Part shown: positions 52,631-60,975 of the stretch, piece after piece
How the letters are laid out: every line of letters begins with the position of its first letter
Position numbering within the stretch: the stretch's first letter is position 1
Source of the DNA: Pseudomonas fluorescens
GTDB taxonomy: Bacteria > Pseudomonadota > Gammaproteobacteria > Pseudomonadales > Pseudomonadaceae
Length of the DNA: 64,000 bases
Assembly: GCF_902497895.1 (NCBI RefSeq)
Contig: NZ_CABVHQ010000014.1
Location: 41,414 to 105,413 of the forward strand
Direction of reading: 5' to 3'
Translations under genes and position numbers: made by a program
The notes under the pieces: model-generated
Told to the model about the DNA's origin: nothing
The model's database searches: none
Seen by the model: only the letters and a program-made list of their open reading frames with translations

Positions 52631-54031
52631 ATGAAGACAATCCATGGATGTGCCGCCGCTCTGTGCCTGCTGTCTGTGCCGGCGTGGGTCCAGGCGGAGC
52701 CGCAGTACACCGCCGAAGCCTGCTGTCAGCTGTGCCCGCAAGCGGCGCAGGCGACACTGTACGAACAGCCGGGGCTGAAGAACTACGCAACCCTGGTGGA
52801 GGCCAAGGACCAGTGGCTGTTCCGCAGCAAAAGCGATTTTCGCACCGAATTCGGCCTCGATGAGAGCGGTTACAAGGCCCTCAAGCGCCTGCGCGACGGA
52901 CTGGCCCAGCGCGGGGTCGAGCTGGTGCTGGTGTTGCCACCCAGCCGCGGCCTGCTGCATGCCGACCGGCTGACGCCGCAGGAACGGGCCAACTTCGATC
53001 AGCCCACGGCCCGGCAGAACTACTTGCAAACGCTGGAGCGGGTGCGTGGCTTACGTATTCTTGTGCCCGACTTTTCCAGCGTGCTGGGTGCGCCGCAGTC
53101 AGCCGAACAGCCCTTCTATTTCAAGGGCGATCATAACTGGACGCCCTATGGCGCCGAACGCAGCGCCCTGCTGGTGGCCCAGACGCTCAAAGGCAACGAT
53201 GCGCTCAAGGGGTTGCCGCATCAGGTCTTCGCCAGCCAGCCGACCGGCCTGTTGGGACGCTCCGGCACCTTGTACGCCGCTGCCTTGCAGATCTGCGGCA
53301 ATGGTTATGCGGCGCAGTTTGTCCCCCGTTATCAGACTCAGGTCCAGGGAGGCGTCAAGGTCCCCGCCAAGGTCGCATTGGTCGGTACCAGCGCCAGTGG
53401 CGAGTCGTTCAACTTTGCCGGCTTCCTCGAACAGTATCTGCAGACGCCCGTCAGCAACTTCAGTGTACCGGGCGGTGGCTACGATGATTCGTTGATCGCC
53501 TACCTGCTCGGCGATGACTTCCAGAAGCGCCCGCCGGCGGTGCTGGTGTGGGAAACCGATAATCTCGACAGCATCCAGAAATCCAGCTTCTACCGACAGG
53601 CGATGGCGGCGCTGAGCGATGGTTGCGACATTCAGACGCCGCTGCTCAAAAGCCATTCGACCCTGCACAGCGGGCGCAATCAAGTGTTGTTCAACGGCGG
53701 TGGCGGCGCGGTGTATCCGATCAAGGGCAATCGTTATCAGGTCGACCTGACGTTCGCCGATCCCAGTGTGCACCTGATGAGCGCGACCCTGACCTTCATG
53801 AACGGTCGCCAGGAAAACATCAACTTGAGCCGTCCACCCAGTGTCAACACCCAGGGCCGCTTCGCCTTCGAACTGCGCGCCGATGCGGACTGGGACGAAC
53901 TCACTTTTCTTTCCCTGGACGTGCAGCCACCGCTTGGGGCGACCTCCATGGGACTCTCGGCCCGCTTGTGCGCCAAGCCGATCCTCTCTGAAACACCATC
54001 CCTGCGCACTGCGCAGACGGAGGGTCGCTGA
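52631..54031 (+). CDS. algX: AlgX, alginate acetyltransferase/scaffold, with an altered catalytic triad
   Basis: A 466-residue periplasmic protein: signal peptide (1 to about 22), an SGNH-like acetyltransferase domain (about 50-340) and a C-terminal carbohydrate-binding module. In P. aeruginosa AlgX the triad is Asp174, His176 and Ser269, in a D-x-H arrangement. The matching block here is FYFKGDHNWTPYG: D167 is present, but the D+2 position is Asn169, not His. A GTS motif for the nucleophile is present (VGTSASGESF). The genes algI, algJ and algF are also missing downstream, so acetylation may be lost while the scaffold role is kept. GAGGAG precedes the ATG. It overlaps algL by one base. Confidence 0.92.
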   Translation: MKTIHGCAAALCLLSVPAWVQAEPQYTAEACCQLCPQAAQATLYEQPGLKNYATLVEAKDQWLFRSKSDFRTEFGLDESGYKALKRLRDGLAQRGVELVLVLPPSRGLLHADRLTPQERANFDQPTARQNYLQTLERVRGLRILVPDFSSVLGAPQSAEQPFYFKGDHNWTPYGAERSALLVAQTLKGNDALKGLPHQVFASQPTGLLGRSGTLYAAALQICGNGYAAQFVPRYQTQVQGGVKVPAKVALVGTSASGESFNFAGFLEQYLQTPVSNFSVPGGGYDDSLIAYLLGDDFQKRPPAVLVWETDNLDSIQKSSFYRQAMAALSDGCDIQTPLLKSHSTLHSGRNQVLFNGGGGAVYPIKGNRYQVDLTFADPSVHLMSATLTFMNGRQENINLSRPPSVNTQGRFAFELRADADWDELTFLSLDVQPPLGATSMGLSARLCAKPILSETPSLRTAQTEGR

Positions 54032-55122
54032 TGCGTCCTGTGCACTGGGCCGCCCTTGGGGTGGCCTTCATCCTGACGGGGCCGACCGTGCAGGCGGCCG
54101 CGGCTCAACTCCGCCCGCCAGAGGGCTATTACGCGCCGGCCGTGGACAAGAAGGGAGACGTGCCGAGCTGTCCGGCAGCGCCCAAGCCCTATACCGGTGA
54201 CCTGTTGATCCCCAGTAAGTACGAGGGCTCGGGCAAGGCACGTGATCAGCTCAACGTGGAATCCAACAAGCGCTACAAGCAACTGTCAGCCGATATCAAT
54301 GAACTGGAGAAGGGCGTCAACAAACAAGTGGCCGCTTATTTGCGGCTCGGTCGCCCTGGTTATGTCGATTGCACCCTGACCTGGCTGGGCAATTGGGCCA
54401 AGGCGCAGGCGCTGCTGAGCACCACCTACACCCATACCGGCAAGTCGATGCGCAAATGGGCGCTGGGCAGTATTTCTTCGGCCTATCTGCGGCTCAAGTA
54501 TTCGCGTTCGCAACCTTTAAAGGGCCGTGAGGCGCAGACCCGGCCGATCGAGGCCTGGATCGGCCAGGTCGCCGATCAGGTGGTGCGGGACTGGCGCGAC
54601 CAGCCGCGGGATCGGCTGAACAATCACCAGTATTGGGCAGCCTGGGCAGTGATGGCGGCCTCAGTGGTGGTCGACCGGCACGATTTGTTCGACTGGTCGG
54701 TGGCACAGTTCCGCATCGGCGCTTCCCAGGTCGACGCAGACGGTTATCTGCCCAACGAATTGCGCCGCGAAACCCGCGCATTGGCTTACCACAATTACGC
54801 GATGGGGCCGCTGATGATGATCGCCGCCTTCGCCCAAGCCAATGACGTCGACTTGCGCGAAGAAAATCATGGCGCCATGCGGCGTCTGGCGACGCGGGTG
54901 GAGGAGGGGATCAAGGACCCTCGCTCGTTTGAACGCAAGACCGGCTACAAGCAGGAACTCGAGGACCTCGACGAGGATGGCAAGTTTGCCTGGCTGGAAC
55001 CTTACTGCGCGCTGTACGCCTGCTCGGTGCAAACCAACCGCTGGCGCGAATCGGCCGAACCGATGAAAACCTACCGCTTGGGCGGCGACATCACCCAGCT
55101 ATTTGCTGACCAGAAGAAGTAG
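54031..55122 (+). CDS. algL: AlgL, alginate lyase
   Basis: A 363-residue periplasmic lyase (polysaccharide lyase family 5) with a signal peptide (1 to about 24). It cleaves alginate by beta-elimination, clearing misplaced polymer. The active-site block LNNHQYWAAWAVMAA is intact, and RRETRALAYHNYAMGPLMMIA follows. It starts at TGATG, overlapping the algX stop. In other pseudomonads algI, algJ and algF follow; here a REPIN and then algA come next. Confidence 0.95.
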   Translation: MRPVHWAALGVAFILTGPTVQAAAAQLRPPEGYYAPAVDKKGDVPSCPAAPKPYTGDLLIPSKYEGSGKARDQLNVESNKRYKQLSADINELEKGVNKQVAAYLRLGRPGYVDCTLTWLGNWAKAQALLSTTYTHTGKSMRKWALGSISSAYLRLKYSRSQPLKGREAQTRPIEAWIGQVADQVVRDWRDQPRDRLNNHQYWAAWAVMAASVVVDRHDLFDWSVAQFRIGASQVDADGYLPNELRRETRALAYHNYAMGPLMMIAAFAQANDVDLREENHGAMRRLATRVEEGIKDPRSFERKTGYKQELEDLDEDGKFAWLEPYCALYACSVQTNRWRESAEPMKTYRLGGDITQLFADQKK

Positions 55123-55180
55123 ATGCAATAGCCAACACGCCCTGGGTACAAGGTGGGGCCAATGCGGCATAGGGCTGAGT

Positions 55181-55334
55181 CCGTAGCAGCTGCCGAGCCT
55201 GCGAGGCTGCGTCCGACCGCGAAGCGGTCGTTGTCGTTAAATCAGGCAACGGGTTGCTTCAAGTAAACCGCGTACGCAGGATTTGCGAGGACTCCGTCCT
55301 CGAACGCAGCCTCGCAGGCTCGGCAGCTGCTACG
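55181..55334. repeat. REPIN of the CGTAGCAGCTGCCG family, in the place of algIJF
   Basis: The left part at about 55181-55230 (CCGTAGCAGCTGCCGAGCCT) and the right part at about 55300-55334 (CTCGCAGGCTCGGCAGCTGC) are inverted copies. Together with short flanks it makes up the whole algL-algA gap (55123-55445). No remnant of algI, algJ or algF is recognisable there. Confidence 0.87.
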
Positions 55335-55445
55335 AGGCTAGACCAAAAAGATGTGTAGATGCCTATGGTTGTAAACGGGGAGGGCAGTCCTTCGCTGTTC
55401 GAAGAGCCTTCATATCGAGTGATAAAGGTATGGGAGGAAAGTAAA

Positions 55446-56867
55446 ATGATTCCGGTAATTCTGTCCGGCGGCAGTGGCTCACGGTTGTGGCCGCTGTCGC
55501 GCAAGTTGTACCCCAAGCAATTCCTGAGTCTGTCCGGCGACGGATCGCTGTTTCAGCAGACCCTGCAGCGCCTGGCGTTCGAGGGTATCGGCAAGCCGAT
55601 CGTGGTCTGTAATCAGGAACATCGCTTTATCGTCAACGAACAACTTGCCGCCATCGGCTGTACGCCGCAGGCGATACTGCTCGAACCCTTCGGTCGCAAT
55701 ACCGCGCCCGCGGTGGCGCTGGCGGCCCTCAAGCTGATCGCCGAGGGCCGCGATGAACTGCTGCTGGTGCTTCCGGCCGACCATGTGATCAGCGACGTAC
55801 CGGCCTTGCGCGCCGCGCTGTCGCAGGCGCAGGAAGAGGCACTCAAAGGCAATATGGTGCTGTTCGGCATTCCGGCGATACGTCCGGAAACCGGCTTTGG
55901 TTATATCAAGGCCGCCTGCGGCGATGCCGGCACCGGCCCCTTCAAGGTCGAGCAGTTTATCGAGAAACCTGACCAGCAAACCGCCAGCGGATTTGTCCAG
56001 TCCGGCGACTACTTCTGGAACAGCGGCATGTTCCTGTTCCGTGCCAGTCGCTATCTGGAAGAGTTGCGCACTCACGAACCGGACATGTACGACACCTGCG
56101 TGATGGCCCTGGAGCGCAGTCACAGCAACGAAAGCGTGACCAATATCGATCGGGTCACCTTTGAATGCTGCCCGGACAACTCCATCGACTATGCGGTGAT
56201 GGAGCGCACCAGCCGTGCCTGGGTCGTCCCGTTGAGCGCTGGCTGGAGCGATGTCGGTTGCTGGTCGGCGCTGTGGGATGTGCATGAAAAGGATGCCGAT
56301 GGCAATGTGCTCAAGGGCGATGTCCTCAGCTACAACAGCCACAATTGCTTCGTCCATGGCACCAGCAAACTGGTGACCCTGCTCGGGTTGGACGATCTGG
56401 TCGTGGTAGAAACCAAGGATGCGGTGATGGTTGCCCACCGCGATGCCGTGCAGGACGTGAAAAAACTGGTCAATGCGCTCGATGCCAAAGGCCGCTCGGA
56501 AACCCAGAACCATTGCGCGGTGTATCGCCCCTGGGGCAGTTACGATTCGGTGGACAGCGGCACCCGCCACCAGGTCAAACACATCACCGTGAAACCTGGC
56601 GCGCAGCTTTCCCTGCAGATGCATCACCACCGCGCCGAACACTGGATCGTGGTCTCCGGCACCGCCCAGGTAACGTGCAATGAAAAGGTTTTCCTGCTCA
56701 CTGAAAACCAGTCCACCTACATCCCGATCGCTTCGGTGCATCGGCTGTCCAACCCCGGCAAGATCCCGCTGGAAATCATTGAAGTGCAGTCGGGCAGTTA
56801 CCTGGGCGAGGACGATATCGAGCGTCTGGAAGATGTCTACGGCAGGAATCAACAGGTCAAGGGTTGA
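55446..56867 (+). CDS. algA: AlgA, mannose-1-phosphate guanylyltransferase / phosphomannose isomerase
   Basis: A 473-residue bifunctional cytoplasmic enzyme. It isomerises fructose-6-phosphate to mannose-6-phosphate and makes GDP-mannose from mannose-1-phosphate and GTP. The N-terminal nucleotidyltransferase signature is VILSGGSGSRLWPLSRKLYPKQF. FIEKPD lies in the middle. The C-terminal cupin isomerase domain has YRPWGSYDSVDSG and LSLQMHHHRAEHWIVVSGTA. GGAGGAAA lies ahead of the ATG at 55446; a longer open frame upstream is not needed. Last gene of the alginate cluster. Confidence 0.96.
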   Translation: MIPVILSGGSGSRLWPLSRKLYPKQFLSLSGDGSLFQQTLQRLAFEGIGKPIVVCNQEHRFIVNEQLAAIGCTPQAILLEPFGRNTAPAVALAALKLIAEGRDELLLVLPADHVISDVPALRAALSQAQEEALKGNMVLFGIPAIRPETGFGYIKAACGDAGTGPFKVEQFIEKPDQQTASGFVQSGDYFWNSGMFLFRASRYLEELRTHEPDMYDTCVMALERSHSNESVTNIDRVTFECCPDNSIDYAVMERTSRAWVVPLSAGWSDVGCWSALWDVHEKDADGNVLKGDVLSYNSHNCFVHGTSKLVTLLGLDDLVVVETKDAVMVAHRDAVQDVKKLVNALDAKGRSETQNHCAVYRPWGSYDSVDSGTRHQVKHITVKPGAQLSLQMHHHRAEHWIVVSGTAQVTCNEKVFLLTENQSTYIPIASVHRLSNPGKIPLEIIEVQSGSYLGEDDIERLEDVYGRNQQVKG

Positions 56868-56889
56868 GCCTGTTCACCACAAGCGTTGA

Positions 56890-56906
56890 CTCGCTTATCA
56901 AGCGAG
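56890..56906 (+). terminator. Small hairpin after algA
   Basis: CTCGCTT-ATC-AAGCGAG is a 7-bp perfect stem with a 3-base loop, 22 bases past the stop. No T run follows, so termination is uncertain. Confidence 0.35.
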
Positions 56907-56965
56907 GGAATCCAACGTGCGAGAGGGCGGCGACGTGTCGGACGGGATCGCCGGCACTGCCCTTG

Positions 56966-57307
56966 CTAGCAGACAGGTGGTGGCTTAACGACTATTTGAG
57001 CTGACGCCCCGGCCTCATTGGACGGCAGGCTGACGTGGGTGCGAAAGCCGAGCTTATCCAGCATGTCCATCATGGCATCGACGGTAAATTTCTCGATGTT
57101 GCCATTGGCCAATTCGCAGACGCGCGACTGAGGTACGTTCAGCCTGGCGGCGGCTTCAACTTGCTTGAGACCGAGCTTTTTGATGCAGTCGGTGATGAAC
57201 AGCGACAGCTCCCTTCTCAAGGCCATCTTGCTCGCGGTTTCTGCGTCGTGGGTGACGTGAAACGGACGGTCGTGGGATTGAAATGCTATGGGATGGCCTC
57301 GCAACAA
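56966..57307 (-). CDS. HigA-like XRE-family regulator without a partner toxin
   Basis: A protein of up to 113 residues. The core (about residues 28-95) is a helix-turn-helix of the type seen in HigA2/MqsA-like antitoxins: MALRRELSLFITDCIKKLGLKQVEAAARLNVPQSRVCELANGNIEKFTVDAMMDMLDKLGF. In such modules the toxin gene lies just upstream, but 57308-57440 has no frame for one. The start is doubtful: TTG at 57305-57307 gives the N-terminal extension seen in relatives, while ATG at 57226 gives 86 residues. It may be a stranded antitoxin or a stand-alone repressor. Confidence 0.7.
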   Translation of the reverse strand: MLRGHPIAFQSHDRPFHVTHDAETASKMALRRELSLFITDCIKKLGLKQVEAAARLNVPQSRVCELANGNIEKFTVDAMMDMLDKLGFRTHVSLPSNEAGASAQIVVKPPPVC

Positions 57308-57883
57308 TATCTAGTATTTATGCGAATACCGTAACAGTTCGCACCGCTCCCGGCTAATCCCATCCGACCATTAACCTTGATTTAGACACATCGTATGCTG
57401 TATAGCTAATAAGACGATTAGCCACACCGCAGGAAATTACACGCCAATATGCATGGAATCACACGTATCGATCGCCCGTCCGGCCCACTGTCCGCATCCC
57501 TGATTGCGCACTGTGGGCCTCACGTAAAATGCTGCGCTGGCGCAGCCACAGGGCTTGTTACTCGCCTCTCCGCTTTACACCGTCTGCGACCTTGTTTGTC
57601 TGGCAGCTGCCTCGATCGGCGCCATCGATACGTCCCTCCGCCTGCTTTTTCTGATCGTTAGCCACTGAAACCGGCGCATCCCTTTCCGTTTTGTCGCGGG
57701 ATGTTTTGCTCGTCTGGCTTTTTCTATCTGAATTCATCACTACCTGAGCGCGACATCGCCCCGTCGGCATTCCAGCCTCGAACGGCGCCCGTCCGCTACA
57801 CGGCATAACAGAGTGCTGCCGCAGTGCCTCTCCCAGGAGACTGGCCTGCAGGCGCGCCACCACGTCACAAGGAGTATCAGCCT
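57308..57883. other. Upstream region of the mannitol gene
   Basis: Apart from the possible small frame at 57558-57737, this region holds an inverted repeat GCTAAT-AAGACG-ATTAGC at 57405-57422. A weak promoter-like TTGATT with TATAGC (about 57377-57406) precedes it. The leader to the mannitol gene would be about 460 bases, long for a simple promoter. Confidence 0.4.
57558..57737 (-). CDS. Possible small hydrophilic protein
   Basis: A 59-residue frame from ATG 57735-57737, with AGG six bases upstream. The product is very polar (DRKSQTSKTSRDKTERDAPVSV, then EGRIDGADRG), lacks hydrophobic segments and would be disordered. No family recognised. It could be spurious; coding statistics would decide. 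Confidence 0.35.
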   Translation of the reverse strand: MNSDRKSQTSKTSRDKTERDAPVSVANDQKKQAEGRIDGADRGSCQTNKVADGVKRRGE

Positions 57884-60067
57884 ATGATTTTTTTCCAGGG
57901 TAAAAGAATATTCAGCGCCATCTTCGATATGGATGGCACCATGTTTGACACTGAGCGCCTGCGTTTCAAGACCCTCAAGCAGGCCTCCAGCGAGATTTTC
58001 GGCACGCCACTGAGCGAGGAAACCCTGATCGGTTCACTCGGCCTGAGCGCGAAGAAAGCCGAAGCCCTGGCGAAGGCGAACCATGGTGAAGACTTCCCCT
58101 ACGCCGAAATCCGCCAGCGCGCCGATGAACTCGAGCTGGCGTTTGTGCGCAATCACGGGGTGCCGATCAAGGCTGGCTTGCTGGAGGTGCTGGAGCGGTT
58201 GCGCAAGTACGGCCTGACCATGGCGGTCGCGACCTCAAGCCGTCGGGCCATCGCCGAGGAATATTTGATCAATGCCAACGTGCTCAAATATTTCGACATC
58301 ACCGTTTGTGGCGACGAAGTCAGCCATGGCAAGCCCCATCCCGAGATCTTCCTGAAGGCGGCCAGCGCACTCAATTGCCTGCCGGGCAGCTGCTTGATGT
58401 TCGAAGATTCTGAAAACGGCCTGCTGTCGGCGATCCGCGCCGAGGGGCAACCGATCCTGATCGAGGACATCAAGCCGCCAGCGCCCGAGGTCAAAGCCGG
58501 CGCGCTCAAGGCGTATAGCAACATGCAGGAGTTTCTCGGTGACTTGAGCGAGTGCATGCCCGACCTCGGCACCCCCGAGCTGACCGAGGCCTTCCCTACG
58601 GCGCTCAACCAGTTTCGCGTGGGCATCCACGGCTTCGGCGCGATCGGTGGCGGCTACCTGACACAGGTGTTCTCCCACTGGGACGGCTACACCCGGCCCT
58701 GTGAAATCATCGCCGCCACTCGCTCGCGGATGCTCCGTGAAACGGTCACAGCCTTTGGCAGATTCAGCGTGCGCTACGGTGCCACGTCCTTCGACCAGAC
58801 CATCGAAAACCTCAGAATGATCGACATGGACGACGCCGAAGCGGTGATCGACATGTACCACGTCGCGGAAATCGTCGGGCTTTGCTTGCCCGAGGCGGCC
58901 ATACGCAAACAGGCCGGCGTGATTGCCAAAGGCTTGATCCGCCGCTTTGAACGCCGTCGGCGCGAGCTGACGATCCTCATCGTGCTGAACAAGGTGGGCG
59001 GCGCGGCCTTCGTTCGTCGACAGGTCGAAGCGGAGCTGAAGCGTATGTGCTCGGCTGAGTTCTGCCAGAAGGTTCTGGAGAAGACCCACTTTGCCGAAAC
59101 AGTGGTCAGCCGCATCGTCTCCAAGATCTCCACCGATGCCCTGGTGCGCCAGCTGCGGATCAAGTCGAAGATCTTCCAGAACAGCATCAACGACGAGCAG
59201 ATCGAGCCTCAGGTGAAGCCGACGACACCGGTTCCCGAGTACGAACGGCTGATCGGTCGCTTCCGGCCCTTCACCCAGTCGAGCAACGCGCTTAGCCAGT
59301 TGCACTTGATCCTGTTCAACAGCGAACCGGACATGCCCCTTTACGTCGAGCGCGGCAGCAACCTGCTGGAGCGATTGCGCCAAGTGAAGACCGTGGAAGA
59401 CATCGCCCAGACCCAAGTGATCAAAAACCTCCTATGGAACGGCCCCCACGCGATCATTGCCTGGTATGCCAGCCTGTTGGGGCATAAATTGCTGGGGCAG
59501 GGCATGGGTGACCCGCGTGTCGCCGCCCTGGCCGAACGGTTGATCCGAGAAGAAGTCGGGCCGGCCCTGGTGGCCGAAAATGCGCAAATGAACGAGGCCG
59601 TCGCGGTATTTGCCAAGACATTCCTCGAACGCTGCAAGACCTCCTTCAAGGACCCTTGCGCGCGAGTAGGCCGCGATCCGCTGCGCAAACTGCAACGCAA
59701 CGAACGCATTCTGCGAAGCATCGATCTCGCCAAAAAACACGGCATCGACTCCCCCGCCCTGGAGTTCGGCACAGCACTGGCCATTCACTATGCCCTGCGT
59801 TCGACCGACAGCAAGGACCAGGAATGCCAGCTGATGCGCAAACTCTACGCTGACAGCGGCAGTATCGAGACAGTGCTGACGTATACCGGGAGCTACAACG
59901 GCAAGCCCTATCCGGGGTTGGACCCGGTCAAGGATGCGGGGTTGGTCGAGGCGATTGCCGGGCATTTCGAGCGGCTAGTGGAGCCGGAATCGGGGCACTG
60001 GGAGTGGCCGTTGCAGGTTGGGGCGCAGTCGCTGGAAATAGAGGTAGAGCACGAATTACAGGTTTGA
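57884..60067 (+). CDS. mtlD: Bifunctional mannitol-1-phosphatase / mannitol-1-phosphate dehydrogenase (HAD-MtlD fusion)
   Basis: A 727-residue fusion. The N-terminal HAD phosphatase (about 1-220) has DMDGTMFD (D15, D17), AVATSSRR, GKPHPEIF and FEDSENG. The C-terminal long-chain polyol dehydrogenase (about 240-720) has a Rossmann motif GIHGFGAIGGGYL and the family signature KxxxxNxxH in KNLLWNGPHAI. In Acinetobacter baylyi a protein of this architecture makes mannitol from fructose-6-phosphate in two steps, as an osmoprotectant. AAGGAG precedes the ATG. Its place next to the alginate cluster is suggestive, since both draw on fructose-6-phosphate and respond to osmotic stress in other species. 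A shared regulation is not shown here. Confidence 0.93.
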   Translation: MIFFQGKRIFSAIFDMDGTMFDTERLRFKTLKQASSEIFGTPLSEETLIGSLGLSAKKAEALAKANHGEDFPYAEIRQRADELELAFVRNHGVPIKAGLLEVLERLRKYGLTMAVATSSRRAIAEEYLINANVLKYFDITVCGDEVSHGKPHPEIFLKAASALNCLPGSCLMFEDSENGLLSAIRAEGQPILIEDIKPPAPEVKAGALKAYSNMQEFLGDLSECMPDLGTPELTEAFPTALNQFRVGIHGFGAIGGGYLTQVFSHWDGYTRPCEIIAATRSRMLRETVTAFGRFSVRYGATSFDQTIENLRMIDMDDAEAVIDMYHVAEIVGLCLPEAAIRKQAGVIAKGLIRRFERRRRELTILIVLNKVGGAAFVRRQVEAELKRMCSAEFCQKVLEKTHFAETVVSRIVSKISTDALVRQLRIKSKIFQNSINDEQIEPQVKPTTPVPEYERLIGRFRPFTQSSNALSQLHLILFNSEPDMPLYVERGSNLLERLRQVKTVEDIAQTQVIKNLLWNGPHAIIAWYASLLGHKLLGQGMGDPRVAALAERLIREEVGPALVAENAQMNEAVAVFAKTFLERCKTSFKDPCARVGRDPLRKLQRNERILRSIDLAKKHGIDSPALEFGTALAIHYALRSTDSKDQECQLMRKLYADSGSIETVLTYTGSYNGKPYPGLDPVKDAGLVEAIAGHFERLVEPESGHWEWPLQVGAQSLEIEVEHELQV

Positions 60068-60444
60068 ACGGGTGGTCTGACGCCGAATAGCTTCGGTTGA
60101 CAGGAGCGTCAACCTTGAACAGACTTGGCCTCAACAACTAACCCATATCTGCGGCGTGGCTTGACCATCTGGAGAGTGGGGGGAAAAGCCGGCGAAAGCC
60201 GGTTTTTTTGTATCTGGAGTTTGAAAGGGGAAAGGGGACGGGCTCATTTCCCGGCTTGCCAGTTGCTCAAAAAACAGATCAGTCTCCTTTGTTTCCAAGG
60301 CAATCCAAATGCCGATCCGAGTTAACCGGCTCAGCATTGCGGCTAGACTTCGGTTTGCAGGCTGCCAGGCTTTGGATTTTTCGAATGGAGTCGAAGCGAT
60401 GCCCCCTGACTACTCTTTCCCTGATGTCCTCGAGGACGCAGACC
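60068..60444. other. Gap with terminator
   Basis: Beyond the terminator I see no gene. A frame from 60399 starting MPPDYSFPDVLEDAD overlaps the next gene in another frame and then loses protein character. Confidence 0.4.
60184..60209 (+). terminator. Rho-independent terminator downstream of the mannitol gene
   Basis: AAAAGCCGGC-GAAA-GCCGGTTTTTTT: a GC stem with a GAAA tetraloop and a run of seven T. It lies 117 bases after the stop. Confidence 0.92.
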
Positions 60445-60834
60445 ATGACAAACAACTGGTTCGCCAACGGCATGAAATTGGCACTGGCCATCGGTGCGGT
60501 TTATGCCGTCAGCGAGTACTCCATCGAAGCGGGCCGAAAGCAGGACGCGCTGTGCGAAATGGCACAGCTGCACGTGGAAGACCTCTACGCCAAGGCGCGG
60601 GCTTCAGTTGCTGCGTTGCCAACGGGCGCGTACGTTGAGGCCGAGTTGTTCGCCTCCGTCAGCGACAGTAAATCCGACAGGAGCGAAGCCGATATCGAGG
60701 CCCAGGTCGAGCGGGTGGTCAATGAAGAGCGGCGGATACCGGCCGAGGCTCGGCAGGAAATAAAACGCGCCGAGAAGGCGGTCAGCGACGCCTGCGACCA
60801 CTACGCAAGCGACTACGGGTCGAGTACTAAATAG
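60445..60834 (+). CDS. Small membrane-anchored protein, function unknown
   Basis: A 129-residue frame from ATG 60445. An N-terminal hydrophobic segment (MKLALAIGAVYAVSEYS, about residues 9-26) is either a TM anchor or a signal peptide. The rest is helical and acidic, with SDSKSDRSEADIEAQVERVV and IPAEARQEIKRAEKAVSDACDHYASDYG. No family recognised. It precedes the PH-domain gene by 141 bases on the same strand. Confidence 0.6.
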   Translation: MTNNWFANGMKLALAIGAVYAVSEYSIEAGRKQDALCEMAQLHVEDLYAKARASVAALPTGAYVEAELFASVSDSKSDRSEADIEAQVERVVNEERRIPAEARQEIKRAEKAVSDACDHYASDYGSSTK

Positions 60835-60975
60835 CAGCAGACAAAATAAACAAGAAAAAAGGGATACCCATTTGGGATGCTGGCGAATCGAGCTGGCAAG
60901 CAAGGATTTGCAGCCAGCTATAGTCAGCAGCTCGCAGGAATCCTGGATGATTATTTTAATAACGAGGACGGCTGG

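Noticed and set aside
60309..60638. A frame containing MPPDYSFPDVLEDAD overlapping the small membrane protein gene
   Set aside because: The start looks protein-like, but most of the frame is an out-of-frame reading of the gene at 60445, with a Cys/Arg/Gly-rich end.
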